This document shows, in pieces, positions 28,201 through 36,128 of a stretch of DNA of 55,971 nt. How positions within the stretch are numbered: the first letter of the stretch is position 1; each line of letters begins with the position of its first letter. The translations under genes were made by a program, and so were the position numbers. The stretch is from contig SUTY01000003.1 in the NCBI GenBank assembly GCA_015152455.1, positions 1 through 55,971 on the forward strand, read 5' to 3'. The notes under the pieces were generated by a model. That model made no database searches. It worked only from the letters and a program-made list of their open reading frames with translations, and was not told where the DNA came from. Origin of the DNA: Cyanobacteria bacterium SIG32. GTDB taxonomy: Bacteria; Cyanobacteriota; Vampirovibrionia; Gastranaerophilales; Gastranaerophilaceae.

Positions 28201-30481
28201 TGAAACTGATACTTCTCGCACTAGAACATTTAATTATGATGTATTTAAACACATCACAGATTTGGAAGTTTTAGGCATACAAAAAGATAATATCGCTGAA
28301 GTTTTAAAATCTTGCAACCCAAGCCAAGAATTCCATGCTGATGCTTACGAAAAAATATCTTCTCTATACAACAAAGATTACGACGATTTAGGCATTGCAA
28401 AAATTATCGAAAAATGTATTAAAAACCATAAATTTGATGAAGACAGATACGCTGACTTGTTAAAATTATGCGCGCCACACAAACAACTTCAAGATCAGGC
28501 TAACAATTGTGATTCAAGAATCATTGAAACTTTGTGCAATAACGAAAGTATAATCAACAAAGCCAAAGAAACTTTTGGTAATGATGTTATGAAATATGCA
28601 GAAGCCTCAAAAATTTCTGGTTATATATCTTTAGCAAACAATTGCAATAGAATCATCACAAACAACTCTGAAACTTTTGTAAAAGATTTACAAGAAAGAT
28701 TAGCACAACTTCCATCTCCTGAATTAAAAGTTAAAAGATTAAAAGTCCTTGGCGCTTTATCTGGCAAAGTTACAGAAGATGCGTTGCGTCCTCTTGTTCA
28801 AATGATTAAATCACCTGCAATGACTGATGAACAAATCAAAATTGCAAATACTATTTTTGCAAATGACGATAGTTATGAAAAACAAATCCAAGATTTCATG
28901 AACGCAATTAATGTTCCTTCTCAAACAAGAGCAACAGTTCAAAAATACTTGGAAAAAGAACGTCTTGACAGACAAATTGACAGACCAAAACCTATCGAAG
29001 AACAAATTGAACAGATGAATGAATACGCTCAACAAATGCTTTCTAATCCTAAAATTCCTTTGGATAAAAAGCTAAAATACATTGAAGAATACAAGGTTAA
29101 ACAAGCTGATATGCTTGCAAATCCTGAAAAATACACGACACCTAAAATTTATCCAAAAACTTTGACAAACTTAGCAAAAGTAGTCCAAGCATATGTAAAT
29201 ATTCCAAATGATGACACCAAATTCAACAACTCTATCTACGAAAAAATGTATGAAAGAGCTGGTGTTGCAACTGATGCTGAGCTTTTGAAAGCTATCAAAT
29301 ACGATTCAAAATATTTTGATCAACTTTTAGTTGCGACAAGTGATTTTTACAAGAACTTCAAAAAATTAATCACTCTTGTAAAACTAAACCCTAATCAAAA
29401 TTTAACTAATATCAGAACTGTAATGCCAGAAGAAGGTTCTCAAATGCATAGTCTTTATGTTGAACTTGGTTTAGACAAACAAATTGAAGCTAACCTTGAC
29501 ACAATTCGTCAATTCAAAGCAAATAATTTGAATTTTGAAAAATGGAATGTGTTTGATCCTGAATTAAAAGGTGAAGAATTCGACGTTCAAATTGATCCTG
29601 AAGTCGAATACAAAAACTTAAAACACAATATAATCAACGAATTCAATGACCATTTATTTGAAAAGATTTCAGCAGATGAAAGAGAAAAATTAACCGAAAC
29701 ATTACAAAGACAAGGTTTTACTTTGTACAACAATAACATTTTCAAAAATGGTAATAACCTAACAAATCCTGATATTGGAAGATTTTTAGAAGTTGTAACC
29801 AATTACTTCTCTACAAGTAATTATTTCAAATCAGCACAAGGCAAAGGTAATGAAACACTTACCCAAGACGAAATTGATGGTGCGACAGGTTTTATGGATC
29901 ACATCAATGGCTTCAAAAAGAAATGTGAAGACATCAAAAATGCCAAAAACGTAGAAAATTTATACTTCAGATTATCAGATGATGACAATATAGGCAGAAA
30001 TATTTTCTTCGGAAACCACGTCGGTTGTTGCAATAGCGTAGAAAGTACGTACGCCGGATACTCCGCACCATTACACTTGTTGAACAACTTTAACAGAGGT
30101 ATGGAAATCGTTGACAAATATGGCAACTCATATGGTAACTCATTGTGCTTCTTTGCCCTTATTGATGGAGAATTGGCTCTTGTAATTGACAGTTTTGAAG
30201 CGAACGGAAAACTTGCATCAAATCCAATTGTAACTGAAAAAATGTTAGCATTCGGTAAACAAGTTTGCAAAGAAATGGGAAGACCTGATGCCAAAGTTGT
30301 AGTAGGCCCAAGATATAACAACCTTGATTTAAGTCAAAAAATGGTAGAAGTTTCCGATAAAACAATTGACGTAATCGGTTCAGTCGCAATACCAACATAC
30401 TGCGATACTGTTGGTGGTAAAAACATCTTAGACCAAATAAACAAACCTGTTAATGGGAAATCAATTTTTATACAAAAATAA
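25205..30481 (+). CDS. Giant GNAT-domain protein with helical repeats
   Basis: 1758 residues, no signal peptide or clear membrane helix. Residues about 57-208 form a GNAT acetyltransferase (ETFTTIPV, VGYYQLEPI, YIDSIGMKPEYRRSRKGYQAI, SLHVNSENQSLVNMYKSLGF). A Thr/Gln/Ala-rich linker follows to about 260. Roughly 300-1120 is alpha-helical with loose 40-50-residue repeats of the type Y-x4-L-x4-G-x5-I-x4-C, with few hits to anything I know. A C-terminal domain from about 1570 has GNHVGCCNS, LIDGELALVIDSFEAN and VVVGPRYNNLD, which looks like a second, divergent GNAT core. TAGGAG precedes ATG. Possible targets are proteins or polyamines; I infer nothing firmer. It resembles lineage-specific giants of Gastranaerophilales. 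Confidence 0.8.
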   Translation: MPLNDVQNSANIRKPNPYITQPVENQTEARAENRSLADLTIPRAQYYRQFMTNGNIETFTTIPVNNDEAVLREIYEIDKEAFADTDPYDSYEDFKSILQRHQLTTYAIKDSQNNVVGYYQLEPIKDEDLYIDSIGMKPEYRRSRKGYQAIQHAWQEILNIAQENSVKTLSLHVNSENQSLVNMYKSLGFSVKETLTNYYENGAGAYFMEMPLYPEIAETTEPTTQTQVAEAQTSQPTQAASSVTVEQTEVEEKPQLSAKEIAINKYKEQYNEIADELRASGTTNKSDINAYVELFSYTDSNGYPILDRKLKAVVDRLIPLEADDAYSRKYYSISQYIPKLIEKDNYDNVVIRSDVVPYLESLHQKGIKAHRFKDILIASKGEDKNGNSRIDTRALNFAIEITNPNNKIQEYNINDIVSSCFDNGEFNEEVADFYKSHCYSYDYSDMTTLLRAITIKKDDGKRTISNRMRFYSITEEINKQFGKIYSVYDLNGILDTGCDIGNYLKYYDMIEKDTKISNHDEIARLIDAATGTTYTRIYGDEYEKRERYDHKALSAFKQYKDTFITSEDNSIKAEQRKAFIEILQICKSTDLYENTGFDQKILDKAIQLKEAGFALVADQNSYAIDKNLTIKSILQACMLNTKDYFSGHEKIEFSEEMFNKIIALNGENKYNIVKAVQLAPYCKEIDHKEGEKFNTEAFDILMNTNIHPSYSNLVTNFLTTNFSGDRVFDTITLRNYSTVATRCEISDISNRNSHIRADYTPENYIIDAFKKLENTNFTYSYKEITLNGHTYKFSHEGDEITKDRANKILLNVCFETEGDTRIFNKNTFKKITDLLAKGHDGVVVYTIMNDCERYNLGKNSFDTERYNKTLELIDQGYDAISASKIAAYHKDGRFEKAIELFNMGLRGQEIQAAIGSCYDAAEAASGLVKEEMKFNDLAYERVKELIENKLPVEIIRTCFDKGKFKDRLFKLAMNLNERQYSPEQIKKLMEVCFESYMNPETDTSRTRTFNYDVFKHITDLEVLGIQKDNIAEVLKSCNPSQEFHADAYEKISSLYNKDYDDLGIAKIIEKCIKNHKFDEDRYADLLKLCAPHKQLQDQANNCDSRIIETLCNNESIINKAKETFGNDVMKYAEASKISGYISLANNCNRIITNNSETFVKDLQERLAQLPSPELKVKRLKVLGALSGKVTEDALRPLVQMIKSPAMTDEQIKIANTIFANDDSYEKQIQDFMNAINVPSQTRATVQKYLEKERLDRQIDRPKPIEEQIEQMNEYAQQMLSNPKIPLDKKLKYIEEYKVKQADMLANPEKYTTPKIYPKTLTNLAKVVQAYVNIPNDDTKFNNSIYEKMYERAGVATDAELLKAIKYDSKYFDQLLVATSDFYKNFKKLITLVKLNPNQNLTNIRTVMPEEGSQMHSLYVELGLDKQIEANLDTIRQFKANNLNFEKWNVFDPELKGEEFDVQIDPEVEYKNLKHNIINEFNDHLFEKISADEREKLTETLQRQGFTLYNNNIFKNGNNLTNPDIGRFLEVVTNYFSTSNYFKSAQGKGNETLTQDEIDGATGFMDHINGFKKKCEDIKNAKNVENLYFRLSDDDNIGRNIFFGNHVGCCNSVESTYAGYSAPLHLLNNFNRGMEIVDKYGNSYGNSLCFFALIDGELALVIDSFEANGKLASNPIVTEKMLAFGKQVCKEMGRPDAKVVVGPRYNNLDLSQKMVEVSDKTIDVIGSVAIPTYCDTVGGKNILDQINKPVNGKSIFIQK

Positions 30482-30505
30482 TATAGACCTACAAACACAA
30501 AAAGA

Positions 30506-30529
30506 GAGCGCACCTTAATAGGTGCGCTC
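30506..30529. terminator. Bidirectional terminator hairpin
   Basis: GAGCGCACC (30506-30514), loop TTAATA, GGTGCGCTC (30521-30529), between two convergent genes. The minus strand reads into TCTCTTTTTG; the plus side has a shorter CTTTG. Confidence 0.8.
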
Positions 30530-30551
30530 CTTTGTTATATTTATCCTTAAC

Positions 30552-31022
30552 TTAAGTCCAATTAGTATAACTACCTTTTTTGAATACTTGATCAATATTG
30601 TCAGCAGTATCGATAAACACTCTTACTTCATAGATATCTTCCATATTAGCAACTTCACCAACAGGTTCACCCATAACAACGCATAAACCGATTTTATTTT
30701 TCAAATCACACTTTTGAGCAACTTTTTCACCCAAAAGCATTGGTAAATCTTCATTTGCAATTTGCATCATGCCAACACCATTAATACCCATACAATAATA
30801 TTTAAGCACAAGCTCATTAATTGTAGATTTCAAAGCCTTGAGGTTAAAACCTTGGTAAACACCTGTAGTATTAGATCTAAGATATCTTAAACCAGCATTC
30901 CATTCATCATCCTCACGACTTTTAAACGTAGGTTGTGAAACAGGTTTTGCTTGATGATTGTTAACTCGTTTATAATTATTACAATTACTTGTATAATTTG
31001 ATCTGATTGCTGAAATTTGCAC
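30552..31022 (-). CDS. Small lineage-specific protein with N-terminal PTFKS motif
   Basis: 156 residues, unrecognised. Starts with GTG, eight bases after AAGGAG. The first 30 residues are Asn/Gln/Lys-rich and disordered-looking, leading to PTFKSRED (31-38), the F-x-[GSA] motif shared by several proteins here. The remainder is a mixed alpha/beta domain (NLKALKSTINELVLKYY, IANEDLPMLLGEKVAQK, IGLCVVMGEPVGEVAN, YEVRVFIDTADNIDQV). No signal peptide. Convergent with the GNAT giant. Confidence 0.7.
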   Translation of the reverse strand: MQISAIRSNYTSNCNNYKRVNNHQAKPVSQPTFKSREDDEWNAGLRYLRSNTTGVYQGFNLKALKSTINELVLKYYCMGINGVGMMQIANEDLPMLLGEKVAQKCDLKNKIGLCVVMGEPVGEVANMEDIYEVRVFIDTADNIDQVFKKGSYTNWT

Positions 31023-31119
31023 GCTAATTTCTCCTTTTGAGATTATAAAAAGCGTAAAAAAAATTTTTGCTAGTTTTAAATAAATTTAAAATTAATAATG
31101 ATATCGAAGGAGATTATTA

Positions 31120-31245
31120 TTTCAGCCTACGTTATAATTTTAATAACCACGGAATTTCCAATTGGTATATAGAAAGAATGTATCAGAACTTGTTGAAATT
31201 ATGGAAATATTAGGTTACGAAATTATCATTAAGAAGAAACAATAG
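31120..31245 (+). pseudogene. Remnant of a small, possibly HTH-type gene
   Basis: AAGGAG is followed by two overlapping short frames: one gives NNHGISNWYIERM and then stops, the other gives NVSELVEIMEILGYEIIIKKK before TAG at 31243. The second string looks like the C-terminal tail of small HTH or antitoxin proteins. A frame change and stops upstream suggest decay. The identification is tentative. Confidence 0.35.
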
Positions 31246-31276
31246 ACAGATAAACACCTTTATCTGTCTAGAAATT

Positions 31277-31363
31277 CAGAGGGAATGGGATTCGAACCCA
31301 CGGTGGAATTGCTCCCACACGACCCTTCCAAGATCGCACCATCAACCACTCGGACATCCCTCT
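31277..31363 (-). tRNA. tRNA-Ser (GGA)
   Basis: Seven-base acceptor stem (AGAGGGA with TCCCTCT), discriminator G73, anticodon loop CTTGGAA giving GGA, a long variable arm typical of serine, and TTCGAAT in the T loop. CCA is not encoded, unlike the initiator tRNA in this window. Confidence 0.95.
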
Positions 31364-31399
31364 ATGGTTAAAATTATCTTAACACAAACACATTTTTAA

Positions 31400-31428
31400 T
31401 TGACTTTTGTCAAAAAATTTGTTACTTA
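31400..31428 (+). promoter_or_regulatory. Promoter placed for a leaderless transcript
   Basis: TTGACT (31400-31405), 17-base spacer, TACTTA (31423-31428), then six bases to ATG 31435, with no Shine-Dalgarno sequence. The initiating base should be the A of ATG. Confidence 0.65.
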
Positions 31429-31434
31429 TTTACT

Positions 31435-32613
31435 ATGAAAAAGATTTTATTATTGTTTGCATTATTGCTATTCACAACACCGGTTTTCTCTGCACCATAC
31501 AAATTTGACTCTCAAACTATGAAATTTGTTCTCACTCCTGCAACAGAAAAAGCAGATATTAAAGCTGAAAAACTTATGAAAAAAGCAAGCTCTGCTAAAA
31601 AAGAGAACAAAAAAATCAAATACTATGAAAAAATCCTTAAAAAATCACCTGACTACATGCCAGCGATCTACGAACTTGCATTTTTATATGCAAACCAAGA
31701 TGATGCTCAACAAGTTCTTTACTATGCTAATCGACTTAGAGAACTAAACACTGATAACGCTATCCCAAATGATATGATTACAGATGTAATTGCTCGCAGT
31801 AACCTTAAACTTCACAATTACATAAATGCAGCAAATGAATTTGAAAAAATCACAGATCCTGTTATCAAAAAACGGAATTACACGATTCTTGCAAGCACAT
31901 ATTTCAAATTACACGAATACGACAAAACAATTAATTATGCACTAAAAGTTCCATCAACGGACCACAATTATTACGAAGCTAACGAGCTTTTATACAGTTC
32001 ATATTATAAAAAAGATGATACCACAAATGCACTTAAACACGCTAAAAACCTGATTAACCTAAATCCAAGCGAACCTCAAAACTTTATTCGCGCAGCTTAC
32101 TGTTGTGACAATAACAAAACTCAGAAATTAGATTTTTTATACAGAGCAAAACGACTTCTTTTGAGCAATCCAAATGAGCAAATCTACCTCATAGATAAAA
32201 TGATTGCAGAACTCGAACAAATAAAAATCGACAAAGCGTACAACAAACTTACAGATTTTGTTGTAAAACCTGACTGGAATGTAATTTTCATTGACAACTC
32301 ACCAAATATTAATTTCTATATTAATAACTGGTCAAAACGCCAAGACGAATTTTACAAAACTGCCAACAATTGTATCGCAAAATATAACGGAACAAACCTT
32401 ACCAAATGTTTTGAAGCTCTAAATATTTCTGAAGAAAAGAAAACTGCAGATATTAAAGAACAAATTAAAGAGTTAAAAGAACTTCAAAAACAAAAAGAAC
32501 AAGAACTTATGATGCGCCGAATGATGCAAATGCAACAACAAATGCTTTATTACAATAGGTACAATTATTATTATTCACCTTATAGATTATATAGACCATA
32601 CTACTACTGGTAA
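31435..32613 (+). CDS. Secreted TPR-like protein with Tyr-rich tail
   Basis: 392 residues. Signal peptide MKKILLLFALLLFTTPVFSA, then about 250 residues of tetratricopeptide-like helices (KKSPDYMPAIYELAFLYANQ, AANEFEKITDP, YYEANELLYSSYYKKDD). A Lys/Glu coiled segment near 340-360 is followed by Met/Gln and a tail rich in tyrosine (YYNRYNYYYSPYRLYRPYYYW). TPR proteins act as scaffolds; this one would sit in the periplasm or at the cell surface. The tail could be sticky or glycan-facing, which is a guess. 20 bases separate it from aroA, which seems to have its own promoter. Confidence 0.82.
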   Translation: MKKILLLFALLLFTTPVFSAPYKFDSQTMKFVLTPATEKADIKAEKLMKKASSAKKENKKIKYYEKILKKSPDYMPAIYELAFLYANQDDAQQVLYYANRLRELNTDNAIPNDMITDVIARSNLKLHNYINAANEFEKITDPVIKKRNYTILASTYFKLHEYDKTINYALKVPSTDHNYYEANELLYSSYYKKDDTTNALKHAKNLINLNPSEPQNFIRAAYCCDNNKTQKLDFLYRAKRLLLSNPNEQIYLIDKMIAELEQIKIDKAYNKLTDFVVKPDWNVIFIDNSPNINFYINNWSKRQDEFYKTANNCIAKYNGTNLTKCFEALNISEEKKTADIKEQIKELKELQKQKEQELMMRRMMQMQQQMLYYNRYNYYYSPYRLYRPYYYW

Positions 32614-32618
32614 ACTTA

Positions 32619-32627
32619 TGGTAGAAT
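32619..32627 (+). promoter_or_regulatory. Extended -10 box placed for leaderless aroA
   Basis: TGG-TAGAAT: an extended -10 (TGn directly before the hexamer), ending six bases before ATG 32634. A weak GGTAG could act as ribosome-binding site instead. Confidence 0.5.
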
Positions 32628-32633
32628 AAATCT

Positions 32634-33908
32634 ATGGACAAAAAAGTTTCTAAAATCAAAAATGGTTTAAACGGTGAAATAACAATCCCTGCTGATAAAT
32701 CTATTTCACACAGGGCAGTTATGTTTTCCTCTCTTGCTAATGGCAAATCCATAATAAAGAATTTTTCTAACGGAGCCGATCCACACTCAACTTTAGAAAT
32801 TTTCAAAAAATTAGGGGTAGAATTTAACTTTACAAATGATGAACTGCACATAATCTCTAACGGTAAACTAACACCCCCTTGCCAAAATTTAGACTGTGGT
32901 AATTCTGGCACAACAATGCGACTTACATCAGGAATTTTGGCAGGACAAAATTTTAATTCCGTTTTAATAGGTGATGAAAGCCTTTCTAAACGGCCTATGA
33001 AAAGAATTATAGAACCTTTAACTCTTATGGGCGCAAAAATTGAATCTAATGATAACAAAGCCCCTCTTAGATTTGTTGGACAAAGATTATCAGGCATTGA
33101 ATACAAAACACCAATAGCATCCGCTCAAGTTAAATCTGCAATCCTTCTTGCTGGGTTATTTGCAGATGGAAAAACAAAAGTAACTGAACCATATTTGTCC
33201 AGAAATCATACAGAACTTATGCTTTCATATATGGGTGCAAATATTAAAACTGACAACACCACAACAATAATCGAAAAATCAATTCTTGAACCTAAAACAA
33301 TAGAAATCTGCGGTGATATTTCAAGTGCTGCATATTTTATTGTCGCTGGTTTAATAGTACCAAATTCAAAAATCATCTTGAAAAATGTTGGACTTAACCC
33401 AACAAGAACAGGAATTATTGATGTTGTAAAAGCAATGGGTGGCCATATTGAAATACTAAACGAAAAAGTAGTTTCAAACGAACTTCTCGGAGATATTAAA
33501 GTAGAATATTCCAAATTAAAAGCATGTGAAATAAGTGGTGATTTAATTCCACGTCTAATTGATGAAATTCCTGTAATTACGGTGCTTGCAACTCAAGCAG
33601 AAGGCACAACAACAATTAAAGATGCTCAAGATTTAAGAAATAAAGAATCTGATAGAATATTTGCAGTCGTTACAGAATTGAAAAAACTTGGTGCAAATAT
33701 CGAAGAAGCCCCTGACGGTATGATTATCTATGGCAAAACATCTTTAACAGGTAACACAACTGTTGGAACATATCACGATCACCGCTTAGCAATGAGTTTA
33801 TATGTTGCAGGATTAATATGTGAAAAAGAAATTTTAATCAACGAATTCGATTGGATAAACATCTCTTTTCCGGAATTTGAAAGACTTTTTACAAATTTAT
33901 TAACATAA
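32634..33908 (+). CDS. aroA: 3-phosphoshikimate 1-carboxyvinyltransferase (EPSP synthase)
   Basis: 424 residues. Sixth step of the shikimate pathway: joins shikimate-3-phosphate and PEP. ADKSISHRAVMF, LDCGNSGTTMRLTSGI, SLSKRPMKRI, LRNKESDR and the C-terminal HDHRLAMSL are all present. No fusion or truncation. Transcription seems separate from the upstream TPR gene. Confidence 0.96.
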   Translation: MDKKVSKIKNGLNGEITIPADKSISHRAVMFSSLANGKSIIKNFSNGADPHSTLEIFKKLGVEFNFTNDELHIISNGKLTPPCQNLDCGNSGTTMRLTSGILAGQNFNSVLIGDESLSKRPMKRIIEPLTLMGAKIESNDNKAPLRFVGQRLSGIEYKTPIASAQVKSAILLAGLFADGKTKVTEPYLSRNHTELMLSYMGANIKTDNTTTIIEKSILEPKTIEICGDISSAAYFIVAGLIVPNSKIILKNVGLNPTRTGIIDVVKAMGGHIEILNEKVVSNELLGDIKVEYSKLKACEISGDLIPRLIDEIPVITVLATQAEGTTTIKDAQDLRNKESDRIFAVVTELKKLGANIEEAPDGMIIYGKTSLTGNTTVGTYHDHRLAMSLYVAGLICEKEILINEFDWINISFPEFERLFTNLLT

Positions 33909-33990
33909 CGTTACACAAAAGGCAATTTTCGACATCAAAAATTGTTTATAACTATGTAGGGTTATATTAATTTGTAAAAGGTAGGTTTAA

Positions 33991-34989
33991 ATGGTTCAAA
34001 ATTCTCCAATTAACTATGCTTATGGATACCAAAACAACAACGGTAACTTTGGCAACTGGGGCTATTACAACAATGCAGGTCTTAATGATGATTTTATGTA
34101 TAATGCAACATTTAAAAATTTGCCCCAACCTATTCAACAAGATACTTACACTCCACAATTCACAGGGGCTCCTGTTGGAGAAGAAGCTCCTAAGAAAAAA
34201 GGCGGCTGGTTCGGTAAAATTTTAGGTGGCGCTATATTAATTGGTGGAGCAATTCTTTTAAAGAGAAATTGGAGTACCGTTAGCAAATGGGCTAAAAATT
34301 TGTTTAAAGGTGGTCAAAAAGCTGCAACAACAAATCCTTTAAAACCTGCACAACATAAAGCAGAACAAGTTATTCAAAGAAATGCAAACAGAGTACAAGT
34401 GTCTAGAAAAGCACCTCGCAAACATAGATTAGAAAATACAGTTCCAAATAGAAATCCAAAGCCTATCACAAATGCTAGAGAAGCTCAGGTTGCAGAAAAC
34501 ATTAATTTATCACACGTTAATGCAAATACAAGGAAAATGGTAGAAAAAGCTGGCGCAGGAACTGTAACTCCAGCGCAACAAGCAGCATACGATAAAGCTA
34601 TTGCTTATCAAGCACCAACTGCAGCTCAAAAAACAGCTATGGCAGAGCGTCACGCCGCTAACGCAGCTCAAAGACGAGAACTTAACTCAATTGCTAATAA
34701 TAGCACAGGTGCAGAAAAATTAGTTGCCGCTAAAGCAACAGCTCAAGCAGAAGCTAAAGCCGCAAAAGCCGTAACAAGCGGACCTATTCGCCACGCAAAT
34801 GGTAATATCTATCACGTTGAAAATGGTGCAGTCACAAAAGTTGAATTATTCCAACGCAATAAAGCCGGAGAATTAGTTAAAAACCCTGTAGAACTTACTG
34901 ATCCGACAAAAATCTCAAAACATCTGGCAAAACAAGGCGTGAACATATCTGATTTCCTACCCCAAGGAACTCTTAATGTAGCAGCGTAA
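33991..34989 (+). CDS. Lineage-specific membrane protein with PQFTGA motif
   Basis: 332 residues. The first 50 are Asn/Gly/Tyr-rich; PQFTGA follows at 55-60, then EEAPKKK and a Gly-rich membrane helix (about 71-91, KILGGAILIGGAILL). The rest is basic, Ala-rich and helical, without a recognised domain, ending in a small folded-looking unit (GNIYHVENGAVTKVELFQ). No Sec signal peptide. The order motif, Lys patch, helix is the same as in the protein at 52684-53904. AGGTAGG precedes ATG. A pair of hairpin arms at 35011-35040 ends the transcript. Confidence 0.7.
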   Translation: MVQNSPINYAYGYQNNNGNFGNWGYYNNAGLNDDFMYNATFKNLPQPIQQDTYTPQFTGAPVGEEAPKKKGGWFGKILGGAILIGGAILLKRNWSTVSKWAKNLFKGGQKAATTNPLKPAQHKAEQVIQRNANRVQVSRKAPRKHRLENTVPNRNPKPITNAREAQVAENINLSHVNANTRKMVEKAGAGTVTPAQQAAYDKAIAYQAPTAAQKTAMAERHAANAAQRRELNSIANNSTGAEKLVAAKATAQAEAKAAKAVTSGPIRHANGNIYHVENGAVTKVELFQRNKAGELVKNPVELTDPTKISKHLAKQGVNISDFLPQGTLNVAA

Positions 34990-35010
34990 CCAACCCCCTA
35001 TGTATAACCT

Positions 35011-35043
35011 AAAGAACCTGGACAAATGTTCAGGTTCTTTTTT
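35011..35043 (+). terminator. Intrinsic terminator
   Basis: AAAGAACCTG (35011-35020) and CAGGTTCTTT (35031-35040) around a 10-base loop, followed by TTT. It ends the plus-strand transcript and overlaps the stop of the convergent permease gene. Confidence 0.8.
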
Positions 35044-35866
35044 ATTCTTTAACACCACCTTGCAAAATATCGTTTATAAAATATTTTTTACCCAATAAAA
35101 ATACACCCACAACAGGCAAAGTACATATTACAGAACACGCCAATAATTCACCCCAAAGCGTTATTTCCCTAAAACTGCCTTTAAAAATTGCCAATCCGAC
35201 AGGGAGGGTTCTCATCCCTTCGGAATTAGTTACAATTAACGGCCACATAAAACTGTTCCAGCTTGAAACAAACGTGAAAATTGCAAGAGTAGCAACTACA
35301 GGCAACGCCAATGGCAAAGCGATTTTAAAGAATGTTTCAAAAGGATTACAACCGTCAATTTTTGCTGATTCCTCTAAATCTTTAGGTAATCCTAAAAAAT
35401 ATTGCCTCATCATAAACACACCAAATCCACCAAATAATCCTGGCAAAATTAATGCCTGATAAGTATCAATTAAATGTAATTCTCTCATCAAAAAGAAAAG
35501 TGGAATTATATTTACTTGTGGTGGAATAAGCATTGTAATCAAAATTATTAAAAATAAAGTATCACGATATTTAAAATTCAATCTTGCAAATGCATAACCT
35601 GCCATAGATGCAATTATAACTTGTCCAAACGTTGTAATAGATGCAACAATTAGACTATTCATAAAATATGTACTCAAAGGAATTTCTTCAAAAACATTTT
35701 TATAATTTTGAGTAGTTAACGGCGTATGAAAAATTTTTCCGGCATTTGAAAAAATTTCGTCATTAGGAACAAACGACAAATTCACCATTGCAAAAAACGG
35801 ATACAACATACTTATAGCAATAAGTATTAAAACTAAATAACCCACAACTACTCTTAAATTCTTCAT
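35042..35866 (-). CDS. Carbohydrate ABC transporter permease (MalG-like)
   Basis: 274 residues, six membrane helices. The EAA loop EESAKIDGCNPFETFFKIALPLALP, which docks on the ATPase, is intact, and FVSSWNSFMWPL is typical of sugar permeases. It would work as one half of a heterodimer with a MalF-like partner. No partner permease, binding protein or ATPase lies nearby, so it is an orphan. Only a 44-residue membrane protein gene precedes it. The expected -10 box (TATAAT) lies six bases before ATG with no ribosome-binding site, so a leaderless message is likely. Confidence 0.92.
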   Translation of the reverse strand: MKNLRVVVGYLVLILIAISMLYPFFAMVNLSFVPNDEIFSNAGKIFHTPLTTQNYKNVFEEIPLSTYFMNSLIVASITTFGQVIIASMAGYAFARLNFKYRDTLFLIILITMLIPPQVNIIPLFFLMRELHLIDTYQALILPGLFGGFGVFMMRQYFLGLPKDLEESAKIDGCNPFETFFKIALPLALPVVATLAIFTFVSSWNSFMWPLIVTNSEGMRTLPVGLAIFKGSFREITLWGELLACSVICTLPVVGVFLLGKKYFINDILQGGVKE

Positions 35867-35872
35867 AGAGTA

Positions 35873-35881
35873 ATTATAGCA
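35873..35881 (-). promoter_or_regulatory. Extended -10 box placed for leaderless permease mRNA
   Basis: Minus strand TGC-TATAAT, a perfect -10 with TGn extension, six bases before ATG 35866. It begins four bases beyond the small upstream gene's stop. Confidence 0.6.
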
Positions 35882-35884
35882 CGA

Positions 35885-36019
35885 TTAAATTACAAAATAT
35901 AAAACAGCAAACATTGAACAAAGTGAAGCAGCACTAAGCACAAACCAAGTATGCATTACAGGGTGTTGGTATTGCCAGATTTCTTTAATTGTAGTTGCAG
36001 CATTTTCAATAGTTTGCAT
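35885..36019 (-). CDS. Small membrane protein, 44 residues
   Basis: Starts MQTIENAATTIKEIWQYQHP, followed by one membrane helix (WFVLSAASLCSMFAVLYFV). ATG 36019 is placed nine bases after GGAGAG, a good ribosome-binding site, which argues it is real. It ends 18 bases before the sugar permease start. Possibly a transporter accessory, but that is inference from position alone. Confidence 0.6.
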   Translation of the reverse strand: MQTIENAATTIKEIWQYQHPVMHTWFVLSAASLCSMFAVLYFVI

Positions 36020-36093
36020 ATAAATTTCTCTCCAATAAACTCTTTATATATTCTATTTTCTACATAAATCAAAAAACAACATCACCTAATCGG

Positions 36094-36122
36094 TTGATTA
36101 TTTATCACCTTTTGAGTATCAT
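36094..36122 (+). promoter_or_regulatory. Promoter placed for a leaderless transcript
   Basis: TTGATT (36094-36099), 17-base spacer, TATCAT (36117-36122), then six bases to ATG 36129. No Shine-Dalgarno sequence. Confidence 0.7.
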
Positions 36123-36128
36123 TCTAGT

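Noticed and set aside
29899..30321. 140-residue minus-strand frame under the GNAT giant
   Set aside because: Antisense shadow of a well-supported gene with no start signals.
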